This document shows, piece by piece, positions 11,722 to 19,749 of a stretch of 64,000 nt of DNA. The position numbers and the translations under genes were made by a program. The notes below the pieces were generated by a model. It was not told the DNA's origin and did not search any database. It was given only the letters and a program-made list of their open reading frames with translations. The stretch comes from an uncultured Piscinibacter sp. (GTDB lineage: Bacteria; Pseudomonadota; Gammaproteobacteria; Burkholderiales; Burkholderiaceae_C), in the NCBI RefSeq assembly GCF_937952055.1, contig NZ_CALFYO010000022.1, positions 1 to 64,000 of the forward strand, read 5' to 3'. Positions within the stretch are counted from its first letter, which is position 1; each line of letters opens with the position of its first letter.

Positions 11722-12654
11722 TCAGCCGATGCGGCCGAGCAGCAGGTACTCCATCAGCGCCTTCTGCACGTGCATGCGGTTCTCGGCCTCGTCCCAGACC
11801 ACCGACTGCGGCCCGTCGATGACCTCGGCCTCGACCTCCTCGCCGCGGTGCGCCGGCAGGCAGTGCATGAAGAGGGCGTCGGGCTGCGCGGCCGCCATCA
11901 TCGGGCGGTCCACGCACCAGTCGGCGAAGGCCTTCATGCGCGCCTCGTTCTCCGCCTCGTAGCCCATGCTGGTCCACACGTCGGTGGTGACGAGGTGGGC
12001 GCCGCGACAGGCATCCACCGGGCGCTTGAAGGTCTTCAGGCAGTCCGGGTTGGAGACGCCGGCGACCTGCGCGTCGATCTCGTAGCCGGAAGGTGTGCTG
12101 ACGTGCAAGGTGAAGCCGAGGGTGTCGGCCGCCTGCAGCCAGGTGTTGGCCATGTTGTTGCCGTCGCCGACCCAGGCCACCACCTTGCCCTGGATGCCGC
12201 CGCGCTGCTCGATGAAGGTGAAGATGTCGGCGAGGATCTGGCAGGGGTGGTATTCGTTGGTGAGGCCGTTGATCACCGGCACCCGCGAATGCGCCGCGAA
12301 GCGCTCGAGCTTGCTGTGCTCGTAGGTGCGGATCATCACCAGGTCGACCATGCGGCTGATCACGCGCGCGCTGTCCTCGATCGGCTCGGCCCGGCCGAGC
12401 TGGCTGTCGCCGGTGGTCAGGTGCACCACCGAGCCGCCCATCTGGTACATGCCGGCCTCGAAGCTGACGCGCGTGCGCGTGCTGGCCTTCTCGAAGATCA
12501 TCGCCAGCGTGCGGTCGGCCAGCGGCTGGTACTTCTCGTAGTTCTTGAAGCGCTTCTTGATGATCGCGGTGCGCTCGAAGAGGTAGGCGTATTCCTCGGC
12601 GCGCAGGTCCTTGAACTGCAGGTAGTGCTTCATCAGGCTCATGCCGGGCTTCAT
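11722..12654 (-). CDS. argF: Ornithine carbamoyltransferase
   Basis: A 310-residue enzyme that condenses ornithine and carbamoyl phosphate to citrulline in arginine synthesis. The carbamoyl-phosphate motif STRTR lies at 58-62 (KASTRTRVSFE), and the ornithine-side motif HCLPAHRGEEV is near residue 269. The length matches the family. The chosen ATG at 12654 lies 5 bases after the argD stop. In-frame ATGs at 12642 and 12633 are alternatives, the latter giving a start MKHYLQFKDL that fits many homologues. Co-transcription with argD is clear from the spacing. Confidence 0.95.
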   Translation of the reverse strand: MKPGMSLMKHYLQFKDLRAEEYAYLFERTAIIKKRFKNYEKYQPLADRTLAMIFEKASTRTRVSFEAGMYQMGGSVVHLTTGDSQLGRAEPIEDSARVISRMVDLVMIRTYEHSKLERFAAHSRVPVINGLTNEYHPCQILADIFTFIEQRGGIQGKVVAWVGDGNNMANTWLQAADTLGFTLHVSTPSGYEIDAQVAGVSNPDCLKTFKRPVDACRGAHLVTTDVWTSMGYEAENEARMKAFADWCVDRPMMAAAQPDALFMHCLPAHRGEEVEAEVIDGPQSVVWDEAENRMHVQKALMEYLLLGRIG

Positions 12655-12659
12655 GGGAC

Positions 12660-13874
12660 TCACTTCGCCGGCTCGGCCAGGAAGGCCTTGATCAGCGGCA
12701 CGAGGAGGGCGACGATCTGCGCGGCCTCCGCCTCCGAAAGGATCAGCGGCGGCACGAGGCGGATCACCTTGTCGGCCGTGACACTGAGCATCAGCCCGGC
12801 CTGCGCGGCGCGGCCCAGCAGCTCGCCGCAGGGTCGAGCCAGTTCGATGCCGAGCATCAGGCCCTGGCCACGGATCTCGGTGACGCCCTGCACCCCCGCG
12901 AGTTCGCGCTGCAGTCCGGCCTTGAGTGCGGCACCGACCTTCTCGGCATTGGCCAGCAGCCCTTCCTCTTCCATGATGCGCAGCGTCTCGACGCCGGCAC
13001 GCATGGCCAGGGGGTTGCCACCGAAGGTGGTGCCGTGGTTGCCCGGGCCGAGCACGTCGGCCGCGCGCGGGCCGCACACCACCGCGCCCACCGGCACGCC
13101 AGACCCCAGGCCCTTGGCCAGAGGCATCACGTCGGGCCGGATGCCGGCCCACTGGTGGGCGAACCACTTGCCGGTGCGGCCGATGCCGCACTGCACCTCG
13201 TCGAGCATGAGCAGCCAGCCCTTTTCGTCGCAGAGCTTGCGCACCGCGCGCAGGTAATCGACGGTGGCCGGGTTGATGCCGCCTTCGCCCTGGATCACCT
13301 CCATGAAGACGGCGACGATGTTCGGGTTCGTCGCGGCCAGTGACTCGAGCGCCTCGACGTCGTTCAGCGGTACGCGCGGGAACCCTTCCACGAGCGGGCC
13401 GAAGCCGGCCTGCACCTTGGGATTGCCGGTGGCGGACAGCGTGGCGATCGAGCGGCCATGGAAGGCCTTCTCGTAGACGACGATCTCCGGGCGATCAACG
13501 CCCTTGTCGTGGCCGAACTTGCGCGCGATCTTGATCGCCGCTTCGTTGGCCTCCAGCCCGGTGCTGCAGAAGAACACCTTGCTCAGCCCGGACAGGTCGC
13601 ACAGCCTGGCGGCGAGTTGTTCCTGCAGCGGCACGTGGTAGTAGTTCGAGCTGTGGATCAGCTTGGCGACCTGCTCCTGCAGCGCCGGCACCAGCTTGGG
13701 GTGGGCGTGCCCCAGGGTGTTCACCGCGATGCCGCCCAGGCCGTCGAGGTACTTCTTGCCCTCGGTGTCCCAGACCCAGCAGCCTTGGCCATGCGACAGC
13801 GCGATCGGCAGGCGGCCGTAGGTGTTCATCACGTGCGGTTCGGGACTCGCGGGCACTTTTTCCGGGGCATTCAT
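12660..13874 (-). CDS. argD: Acetylornithine aminotransferase (class III, PLP-dependent)
   Basis: A 404-residue aminotransferase of the arginine pathway, probably also usable as succinyl-diaminopimelate aminotransferase. CSTGLEANEAAIK (~103-115) binds the cofactor phosphate, Asp225 in LMLDEVQCG contacts the pyridine ring, and Lys254 in PLAKGLGSG forms the Schiff base. The ATG at 13874 is preceded by GGAGAA four bases upstream; a TTG six codons earlier is less likely. A TAGAAT hexamer at 13910-13905 could be the -10 element of the operon promoter. It leads argF by 5 bases. Confidence 0.93.
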   Translation of the reverse strand: MNAPEKVPASPEPHVMNTYGRLPIALSHGQGCWVWDTEGKKYLDGLGGIAVNTLGHAHPKLVPALQEQVAKLIHSSNYYHVPLQEQLAARLCDLSGLSKVFFCSTGLEANEAAIKIARKFGHDKGVDRPEIVVYEKAFHGRSIATLSATGNPKVQAGFGPLVEGFPRVPLNDVEALESLAATNPNIVAVFMEVIQGEGGINPATVDYLRAVRKLCDEKGWLLMLDEVQCGIGRTGKWFAHQWAGIRPDVMPLAKGLGSGVPVGAVVCGPRAADVLGPGNHGTTFGGNPLAMRAGVETLRIMEEEGLLANAEKVGAALKAGLQRELAGVQGVTEIRGQGLMLGIELARPCGELLGRAAQAGLMLSVTADKVIRLVPPLILSEAEAAQIVALLVPLIKAFLAEPAK

Positions 13875-14075
13875 CGCGTTCTCCAGCGCCAAAGGCGAGC
13901 GCGGATTCTAAGGGTCGCCCCCTGAGGCGCCGACAACTGCCCATGGGCGCATTCGACTCCGGCATCCAACTTGCTGCGGCGCAGCAAGAGCGCGGCACAA
14001 TGGCGGCTGCCGATCGGCCGCTGCTCTGGATCGAGCCGCCCTGGTGGCAGGGCCCCCGGGCACCCTTTCGCTCCC

Positions 14076-14414
14076 ATGACCGCCCCCCAACTTCGCGAAA
14101 TCTTCATCCAGGGTGTGACCCTCGAGGGCAGGACCTTCCGCCCGAGCGACTGGGCCGAGCGACTGGCCGGCGCGATGGCCTGCTTCCGCCCCGACGGGGT
14201 GCACTCAGGAATCGGCGCCTACATCGGCTACTCGCCCTACTGCGTGCCACGCGTCATCAATGGCGTGAAATGCGTGATCGTCAACGAAGCGCTGCGCGAC
14301 ATTGAGCCGATGGCCTGGGACTTCGTCATGAACTTCGCCCGCGACAACCAGTTGCAGACCAGCGAAGCCTGCCTGCTGCCGGAGCCGGGCGGGAAGAAGA
14401 CGGGGCAGAAATGA
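14076..14414 (+). CDS. DUF3579 domain protein
   Basis: A 112-residue protein matching the DUF3579 (PF12112) family. That family is confined largely to beta- and gammaproteobacteria and is typically divergent from argD-argF. Recognisable parts are REIFIQGVTLEGRTFRPSDW at the start and GVKCVIVNEAL in the middle. There is no membrane segment. The ATG at 14076 was chosen because upstream codons in the frame encode compositionally biased sequence and family members begin here. No function is established. It ends one base before a strong bidirectional terminator shared with rpsT. Confidence 0.82.
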   Translation: MTAPQLREIFIQGVTLEGRTFRPSDWAERLAGAMACFRPDGVHSGIGAYIGYSPYCVPRVINGVKCVIVNEALRDIEPMAWDFVMNFARDNQLQTSEACLLPEPGGKKTGQK

Positions 14415-14441
14415 CGAAGGGCCTGCAGCGCAGGCCCTTCG
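14415..14441. terminator. Bidirectional terminator between DUF3579 gene and rpsT
   Basis: A perfect 12-bp stem (CGAAGGGCCTGC / GCAGGCCCTTCG) with a 3-base AGC loop lies immediately after the DUF3579 stop and 21 bases beyond the rpsT stop. The minus-strand side is followed by a modest T-containing stretch (TCATTTCTG). The symmetric stem between converging genes fits a terminator serving both. Confidence 0.85.
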
Positions 14442-14462
14442 GTACCACCCCAGGAATCGAAA

Positions 14463-14759
14463 TCAGGCGGCGGCGAGCGCCTTGACCTTGGCCGACAGGC
14501 GGCTCTTGTGGCGGGCAGCCTTGTTCTTGTGGAACAGGCCCTTGTCCGCGACGGAGTCGATCACGCTCTGGGCAGCCTGGAAGACTTCGGTCGCCTTGGC
14601 CTTGTCGCCGGCGAGCACGGCCTTCTGGACGTTCTTGATGACGGTGCGGAACTTCGAGCGCAGCGCGGTGTTGGCGGCGTTGAGCTTGACGTCCTGGCGG
14701 ACGCGCTTGCGTCCCGACGCGATGCGGACGGTCTTCTTGGCTTTGGAAGAGGTGGCCAT
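14463..14759 (-). CDS. rpsT: 30S ribosomal protein S20
   Basis: A 98-residue, Lys/Ala-rich basic protein starting MATSSKAKKTVRIASGRKR and containing the S20 signature SVIDSVADKGLFHKNKAARHKSRL. It binds 16S rRNA in the small subunit. The ATG at 14759 lies within a 78-base divergent intergenic region with murJ. The gene ends at a shared terminator with DUF3579. Length is normal (about 90-100 residues). Confidence 0.97.
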   Translation of the reverse strand: MATSSKAKKTVRIASGRKRVRQDVKLNAANTALRSKFRTVIKNVQKAVLAGDKAKATEVFQAAQSVIDSVADKGLFHKNKAARHKSRLSAKVKALAAA

Positions 14760-14795
14760 GCTGTAGCTTCTGTCCTGGGTGGGGCAAAAACCGTG

Positions 14796-14825
14796 AGTAT
14801 AGCAGGATATGACGCTGCCTATAAT
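14796..14825. promoter_or_regulatory. Overlapping divergent promoters for rpsT (-) and murJ (+)
   Basis: A perfect TATAAT at 14820-14825 faces murJ and would start transcription only a few bases before its ATG at 14838. On the other strand, TATACT (14801-14796) faces rpsT, about 37 bases from its start. Neither has a convincing -35 hexamer. The two elements are 18 bases apart, so the divergent promoters must share or compete for polymerase. Confidence 0.55.
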
Positions 14826-14837
14826 CCGCCCCTCCTC

Positions 14838-16394
14838 ATGAACCTGCTGCGGGCCGCCTCCACCGTATCGCTGTTCACGCTGGCGTCGCGCATCACCGGC
14901 CTGGCCCGCGAAGCCATCGTGGCCGCCATCTTCGGCGCCAGCGGCTTCATGGACGCCTTCCAGGTAGCGTTCCGCATCCCGAACCTGCTGCGCCGGCTGT
15001 TCGCGGAAGGCGCCTTCTCGCAGGCCTTCGTGCCCATCCTCGCGGAGACCCGCGCGCGCGAGGGCGACGAGGTGACACGCCGCCTCATCGACGCCGTGGC
15101 CACGGTGCTGTTCTGGGCCCTGCTGGTGACCTGCGCACTCGGGATCGTGGCCTCGCCGGTGGTCATCTGGTTGATTGCTTCCGGGCTGGAGCAGTTCGAC
15201 GCCGCGGTGGTGATGACGCGCTGGATGTTCCCCTACATCGGTTTCATGTCGATGGTCGCCTTCGCGGCGGGAATCCTCAACACGTGGAAGCGATTCGCGC
15301 TGCCGGCGGCGACACCGGTGCTGCTGAACGTCGCCGTGATCGCCGCCGCCTGGCTGCTGACGCCGGTGCTGCGCCGACACGGCATCGAGCCGATCTATGC
15401 CCTGGCACTGGGGGTGATGGCAGGGGGCGTGCTGCAACTGGGGCTGCAGATCCCGGCGCTGGCGCGCATCGGTTGCCTGCCGCGCGTCGGCCTGGGACCG
15501 AGGGCCTTGCGCGAGGCCTTCCACCACCCGGGTGTGCTGCGCGTGCTCAAGCAGATGGCGCCTGCACTGCTGGGCGTGTCGGTGGCGCAACTGTCGTTGC
15601 TGATCAACACCCAGATCGCCTCGCACCAGGGGGTGGGCGCGGTGTCCTGGCTCACCTATGCCGACCGGCTGATGGAGTTCCCCACCGCACTGCTCGGCGT
15701 GGCGCTGGGCGTGGTGCTGCTGCCACAGCTGTCTGCCGCGCAGGCGACCGGCGAGGCGCAGCGCTATTCCGGCCTGCTCGACTGGGGGCTGCGGCTGGTG
15801 CTCATGCTGGCGCTGCCCTGCGCTGTGGCGCTGCTGGTGTTCCCCAAAGCGCTGGTGTCGGTGCTCTACCACTACGGTGCGATCACGCCGCGCGACGTCG
15901 AGCGCACCGCCAGCGCGCTGATGGGCTACGGCGTCGGCCTGCTCGGCCTGATCGGCGTGAAGATCCTCGCGCCGGGCTTCTATGCCCGCCAGGACATCCG
16001 CACGCCGGTGCGCATCGCCATCGTCGTGCTGGTGCTCACGCAGCTGATGAACCTTGCCTTCGTGCCCTGGCTGGGCCATGCCGGGCTGGCGCTGTCGATC
16101 GGCCTGGGAGCGCTGATCAACGCCGGCTGGCTGTTCGTCGGCCTGCGCCGCGCCGAGCTGTACACGCCCGAGCCGGGCTGGCTGCCGTTCGCGCTGCGCG
16201 TGCTGCTGGCCAACGCGCTGATGGGCGCGCTGCTCGTCTGGGCTGCGCAGTCGATCGACTGGATCGGCCTGCGCGCGCAGCCCTGGACGCGTGTCGCAGC
16301 GCTGGCCGGCTGCATCGCCGCGGCTATGCTGCTGTATTTCGCCTGCCTGCTGGCCACCGGGCTGAAGCTACGCCAATTCATCCGCCGCGGCTAA
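14838..16394 (+). CDS. murJ: Lipid II flippase MurJ
   Basis: A 518-residue polytopic inner-membrane protein of the MVF/MurJ family, which moves lipid II across the membrane for peptidoglycan synthesis. It starts MNLLRAASTVSLFTLASRIT and shows the family's early conserved stretch RITGLAREAIVAAIFGASGF and RRLFAEGAFSQAFVP. About 14 hydrophobic segments are visible. The ATG at 14838 lies 12 bases after TATAAT, so the mRNA leader should be very short. The gene is divergent from rpsT, the common betaproteobacterial arrangement. Confidence 0.95.
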   Translation: MNLLRAASTVSLFTLASRITGLAREAIVAAIFGASGFMDAFQVAFRIPNLLRRLFAEGAFSQAFVPILAETRAREGDEVTRRLIDAVATVLFWALLVTCALGIVASPVVIWLIASGLEQFDAAVVMTRWMFPYIGFMSMVAFAAGILNTWKRFALPAATPVLLNVAVIAAAWLLTPVLRRHGIEPIYALALGVMAGGVLQLGLQIPALARIGCLPRVGLGPRALREAFHHPGVLRVLKQMAPALLGVSVAQLSLLINTQIASHQGVGAVSWLTYADRLMEFPTALLGVALGVVLLPQLSAAQATGEAQRYSGLLDWGLRLVLMLALPCAVALLVFPKALVSVLYHYGAITPRDVERTASALMGYGVGLLGLIGVKILAPGFYARQDIRTPVRIAIVVLVLTQLMNLAFVPWLGHAGLALSIGLGALINAGWLFVGLRRAELYTPEPGWLPFALRVLLANALMGALLVWAAQSIDWIGLRAQPWTRVAALAGCIAAAMLLYFACLLATGLKLRQFIRRG

Positions 16395-16403
16395 ACTGCC
16401 TGC

Positions 16404-17273
16404 ATGGCCGGTCCGCTGCATTTCGAGGCGCCGAGCGCGCTCGACTACTTCGCGACGCTGGTGGCCGACGACGCCAGCTTGCCATTGGTCGAGGCGGCGG
16501 TCGCGATCGCGCAGGACGAGTTCCCCGAGCTCGACACGCAGTCAGTGCTGGCCGAACTCGACGCCCTGGCGGACCGGCTGCGCCGGCGCATCCCGGCCGA
16601 CGCCGTGCCGTTGCAGAAACTGCGCTGGCTGAACCGCTTCTTCTTCCACGAGCTGGGCTTCGCCGGCAACGTCAACGACTACTACGACCCGTCCAACAGC
16701 TACCTGCACCGCGTGCTGGCCACGCGGCGCGGCATCCCGATCACGCTAGCGGTGATCTACATCGAGCTGGCCACGCAGGTCGGCCTGACGGCGCGCGGCG
16801 TGTCGTTCCCCGGGCACTTCCTGGTCAAGCTGAAGATGTCTCAGGGCGAGGTGGTGATCGATCCGTTCACCGGCCAGTCGCTGTCGCGCGAGGAACTCGA
16901 CGAACTGCTTGCCCCTTACAAGCGCAGCCGCGGGCTCACCGGCGAATTCGACGCGCCGCTGGGGCTGTTCCTGCAATCGGCTCTGCCGCGCGACGTGATC
17001 GCCCGCATGTTGCGAAACCTGAAGGAGATCCATCGCAGCGCCGAAGACTGGCCGCGCCTGCTGGCAGTGCTCAATCGCCTGGTGCTGCTGCTGCCGCAGG
17101 CCTGGGAGGAGCGCCGTGACCGCGGTCTGACCTATGCAGAACTCGGGCTGAACAGCGCCGCGGTCGGCGACCTCGCCGACTACCTGGAGCACGCCAGCGA
17201 TGCGCAGGACCGCCAGGCGATCTCGGCGCGGCTGGCGGAACTGCGCCAGCAGGGCACGCCGCGCCTGCACTGA
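16404..17273 (+). CDS. SirB1-family protein (transglutaminase-like with TPR-like C-terminus)
   Basis: A 289-residue protein of the COG2912/SirB1 family. The core runs from RWLNRFFFHELGFAGN through NDYYDPSNSYLHRVLATRRG to FPGHFLVKL and VIDPFTG. The C-terminal ~100 residues are helical and TPR-like. The transglutaminase-like fold lacks the usual Cys at the GxCxD position (RRGIPITLA here), as is normal for the family, so catalysis is doubtful. It starts 10 bases after murJ and is followed by an AI-2E family permease. Role unknown; the family is often near peptide-release-factor or cell-envelope genes. Confidence 0.83.
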   Translation: MAGPLHFEAPSALDYFATLVADDASLPLVEAAVAIAQDEFPELDTQSVLAELDALADRLRRRIPADAVPLQKLRWLNRFFFHELGFAGNVNDYYDPSNSYLHRVLATRRGIPITLAVIYIELATQVGLTARGVSFPGHFLVKLKMSQGEVVIDPFTGQSLSREELDELLAPYKRSRGLTGEFDAPLGLFLQSALPRDVIARMLRNLKEIHRSAEDWPRLLAVLNRLVLLLPQAWEERRDRGLTYAELGLNSAAVGDLADYLEHASDAQDRQAISARLAELRQQGTPRLH

Positions 17274-17323
17274 GGCGGCCGCGGCGCGCTTCGCTGCTTG
17301 GGCTGCCCGGCAGGGGCGCCACG

Positions 17324-17329
17324 TAGAAT
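17324..17329 (+). promoter_or_regulatory. -10-like hexamer TAGAAT before the AI-2E family permease gene
   Basis: TAGAAT followed by GCGCGG lies 10 bases before the ATG at 17340, in the 66-base gap after sirB1. It matches the -10/GC-discriminator style seen before several operons in this window. No clear -35 box is visible. Confidence 0.4.
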
Positions 17330-17339
17330 GCGCGGCCGC

Positions 17340-18401
17340 ATGAACCTCACCCCTGCTCAACGACGCAGCCTGGCCTGGGCCGCGATGGCGCTGTCCGCCA
17401 CGCTGCTGCTGTGGCTGCTCGCGCCGGTGCTCACGCCCTTCATCGTCGGCGCAGTGCTGGCCTACGCACTGCATCCGGCCGTGGAGCGCCTTGCCGCCCG
17501 GCGTGTGCCGCGGCTGCTGGCGGTGCTGGCGGTCGAGGTGCTCTTCATCGTCGCCGTGCTGGCCGTGCTGCTGCTCATCGTGCCGATCATCTCGAAGGAA
17601 CTGCCGCTGCTGCGCGAGCAGATCCCGCTGCTGGCCGACAAGCTGAATCGCAACCTCTCGCCCTGGCTGGCGCAGTTCGGCATCCACGTCTCGCTGGACA
17701 TCGCCGGCATCAAGGCTTTCGTGCTGAAGTACCTCGACGCCAACCTGGAGGACGGATTGGCTGCCGCGCTCAGCTCGGCGCGCATCGGCGGCAGCATCGT
17801 GCTGGCGGTGATCGGCAACATGGTGCTGGTGCCGGTGGTGCTGTTCTATCTGCTCATCGACTGGCCGCAACTGGTCGAGCGCACCCAGGGCATGGTCCCG
17901 CCGCGCATGCGCGAGCGCGTGGTCGGCTTCCTCGACGAGTGCGACGCGGTGCTCGGCCAGTACCTGCGCGGTCAGATGCTGGTGATGCTCATCCTCGCGG
18001 CCTTCTACAGCATCGGCCTGGCGCTGTTCCGCTTCGACCTGGCGCTGCCGGTGGGCGTCTTCACCGGCCTGGCGATCTTCATTCCCTACCTCGGCTTCGG
18101 TCTCGGCCTGGTGCTGGCGCTGCTCGCCGGCGTGCTGCAGTTCGCCAGCTGGTACGGCGTGATCGCCGTGGCGGTGGTGTACGGCATCGGCCAGCTGGTG
18201 GAGAGCCTCTGGCTGACGCCGCAGTTGGTGGGCGAGCGCATCGGCATGAATCCGCTGATGGTGATCTTCGCGCTGCTCGCCTTCGGCCATCTGTTCGGCT
18301 TCGTCGGTGTGCTGATCGCGCTGCCGGTCAGCGCGCTGCTCGTCGTGGCCGTGCGGCGCCTGCGCACCGCCTACCTCGCCAGTCCCTTGTACCGCGGATG
18401 A
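17340..18401 (+). CDS. AI-2E family transporter (PerM/UPF0118)
   Basis: A 353-residue membrane protein starting MNLTPAQRRSLAWAAMALSA, with about eight hydrophobic segments and a soluble middle region. Family hallmarks are LLVPVVLFYLLIDWP-type hydrophobic stretches and FTGLAIFIPYLGFGLGLVLA. Members export small solutes or act as Na+/H+ antiporters; the autoinducer-2 link is only historical. The last four bases (ATGA) overlap the hda start, so the two are translationally coupled. Confidence 0.88.
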   Translation: MNLTPAQRRSLAWAAMALSATLLLWLLAPVLTPFIVGAVLAYALHPAVERLAARRVPRLLAVLAVEVLFIVAVLAVLLLIVPIISKELPLLREQIPLLADKLNRNLSPWLAQFGIHVSLDIAGIKAFVLKYLDANLEDGLAAALSSARIGGSIVLAVIGNMVLVPVVLFYLLIDWPQLVERTQGMVPPRMRERVVGFLDECDAVLGQYLRGQMLVMLILAAFYSIGLALFRFDLALPVGVFTGLAIFIPYLGFGLGLVLALLAGVLQFASWYGVIAVAVVYGIGQLVESLWLTPQLVGERIGMNPLMVIFALLAFGHLFGFVGVLIALPVSALLVVAVRRLRTAYLASPLYRG

Positions 18402-19081
18402 AGCAGCTGCCGCTGGCCATAGGCGCGATCGGCGAGGGACCCGAGCAGAGTTTCGAGCGCTTCGTGCCCGGCCCGAACGCCGCCGCACTGGCTCACCTGG
18501 CGCAGGGCGCCGTCGCCGGGGCGCCGGTCACCTACCTCTGGGGCGCGAGCGGCACCGGCAAGACACACCTTCTGCGCGCGCTGGTGCGCCGTGCCCATGC
18601 GCAGGGTCAGCGCAGCGGCTGGTTCGAGCCGGGCAGCGCACTTCCCTGGTTGCTGGACGAGGCCTGGTCACTCATCGTCATCGACGACAGCGACCTGCTC
18701 GACGAGGCGAGGCAACATGCCGCCTTCGCGCTCTTCGTCGATGCCACCACCCACGGCATCCCGATCGCCGCGGCAGGCCGGCTGCCGCCAGTGGACCTGC
18801 CCTTGCGCGAGGACCTGCGCACCCGACTCGGCTGGGGTCACGTCTTCGCACTGCAGCCGCTGGCCGAGCCCGAGATGCGCGCGGCGCTGCGCCGCGAGGC
18901 CGACCGGCGTGGCGTGTTCCTTTCCGACGAGGTGATGGACTACCTGCTGACGCGCTTCGAGCGCAATCTGAAGCCGCTGATGGCGCAGCTCGAGCGGCTC
19001 GACCGCTTCTCGCTGGCCCACAAACGCGCCATCACCGTGCCCATGCTCAAGCAGATGCTCGCCGAGGAGGGCGCGCCGTGA
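18398..19081 (+). CDS. hda: DnaA regulatory inactivator Hda
   Basis: A 227-residue DnaA-like AAA+ protein. With the DNA-loaded sliding clamp it stimulates hydrolysis of DnaA-ATP after initiation. The N-terminal QLPLAI is the clamp-binding motif. Walker A is GASGTGKT at 49-56 and the Walker B region is LIVIDDSDLL. It lacks the DnaA DNA-binding domain, as expected. Its ATG overlaps the previous stop by 4 bases, and its own stop overlaps the GTG of the HAD gene by 4 bases. Confidence 0.93.
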   Translation: MKQLPLAIGAIGEGPEQSFERFVPGPNAAALAHLAQGAVAGAPVTYLWGASGTGKTHLLRALVRRAHAQGQRSGWFEPGSALPWLLDEAWSLIVIDDSDLLDEARQHAAFALFVDATTHGIPIAAAGRLPPVDLPLREDLRTRLGWGHVFALQPLAEPEMRAALRREADRRGVFLSDEVMDYLLTRFERNLKPLMAQLERLDRFSLAHKRAITVPMLKQMLAEEGAP

Positions 19082-19749
19082 ACCTGACGCTGTTCGACCT
19101 CGACGAGACGCTGATTCCGCTGGACTCCGACCACGCCTGGGGCGAGTTCGTGATCCGGCTCGGCTGGGTCGACGAGGTCGCGTTCCGGCAGCGCAACGAC
19201 GAGTTCTACGCCCAGTACAAGGCGGGCGCGCTGGACATCCATGCCTATATCGCCTTCGCCACCGAGCCGTTGCGCCGCCACGGGCCGGCCGAAGCGGCCG
19301 CCGCCCATGCCCGGTTCATGCGCGAGGTGGTCGAGCCGGCGCTGCGACCGCAGGCGCTGGCGCTGGTGCGCGAACACCAGGCGCTGGGCGACAAGGTTGC
19401 CCTGGTCACGGCCACCAACGACTTCGTCACCGGCCCGATCGCGCGCGCCTTCGGCATCGAGGCGCTGATCGCCGTCCGGCTGGAGCAAGGCCCAGGCGGT
19501 ACCATCACGGGCCGCATCGCCGGCACGCCGAGCTACCGAGACGGAAAGGTCGTGCGGGTGGGGCAGTGGCTCGCCGAGTCGGGCCAGGACTGGGGCGACT
19601 TCGAGCGCATCAGCGTCTACAGCGACTCGCCCAACGACCTGCCGCTGCTCGAGCGGGCCACCGACCCCGTGGCCACCAACCCGTCGCCGACGCTGGAAGC
19701 CGTGGCGCGCGAGCGCGGCTGGCGCATCCTGAGACTCTTCGAAGAATGA
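19078..19749 (+). CDS. HAD-superfamily phosphatase (SerB-like, subfamily IB)
   Basis: A 223-residue enzyme with HAD motif I FDLDETLIPLDSD (Asp8 likely nucleophile), motif II VTATNDF, and motif III/IV in RISVYSDSPNDLPLL. Subfamily IB members hydrolyse small phosphate esters such as phosphoserine or histidinol phosphate; the substrate here is not assignable. The GTG start overlaps hda by 4 bases and the stop overlaps pcnB by 4 bases (ATGA), placing it in a coupled four-gene string. Confidence 0.85.
   Translation: MNLTLFDLDETLIPLDSDHAWGEFVIRLGWVDEVAFRQRNDEFYAQYKAGALDIHAYIAFATEPLRRHGPAEAAAAHARFMREVVEPALRPQALALVREHQALGDKVALVTATNDFVTGPIARAFGIEALIAVRLEQGPGGTITGRIAGTPSYRDGKVVRVGQWLAESGQDWGDFERISVYSDSPNDLPLLERATDPVATNPSPTLEAVARERGWRILRLFEE

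Noticed and set aside
16746..18488. A 580-codon minus-strand frame opposite sirB1 and the AI-2E permease gene
   Set aside because: The composition is dominated by His, Gln, Arg and Glu repeats typical of antisense frames, and both plus-strand genes have clear families.
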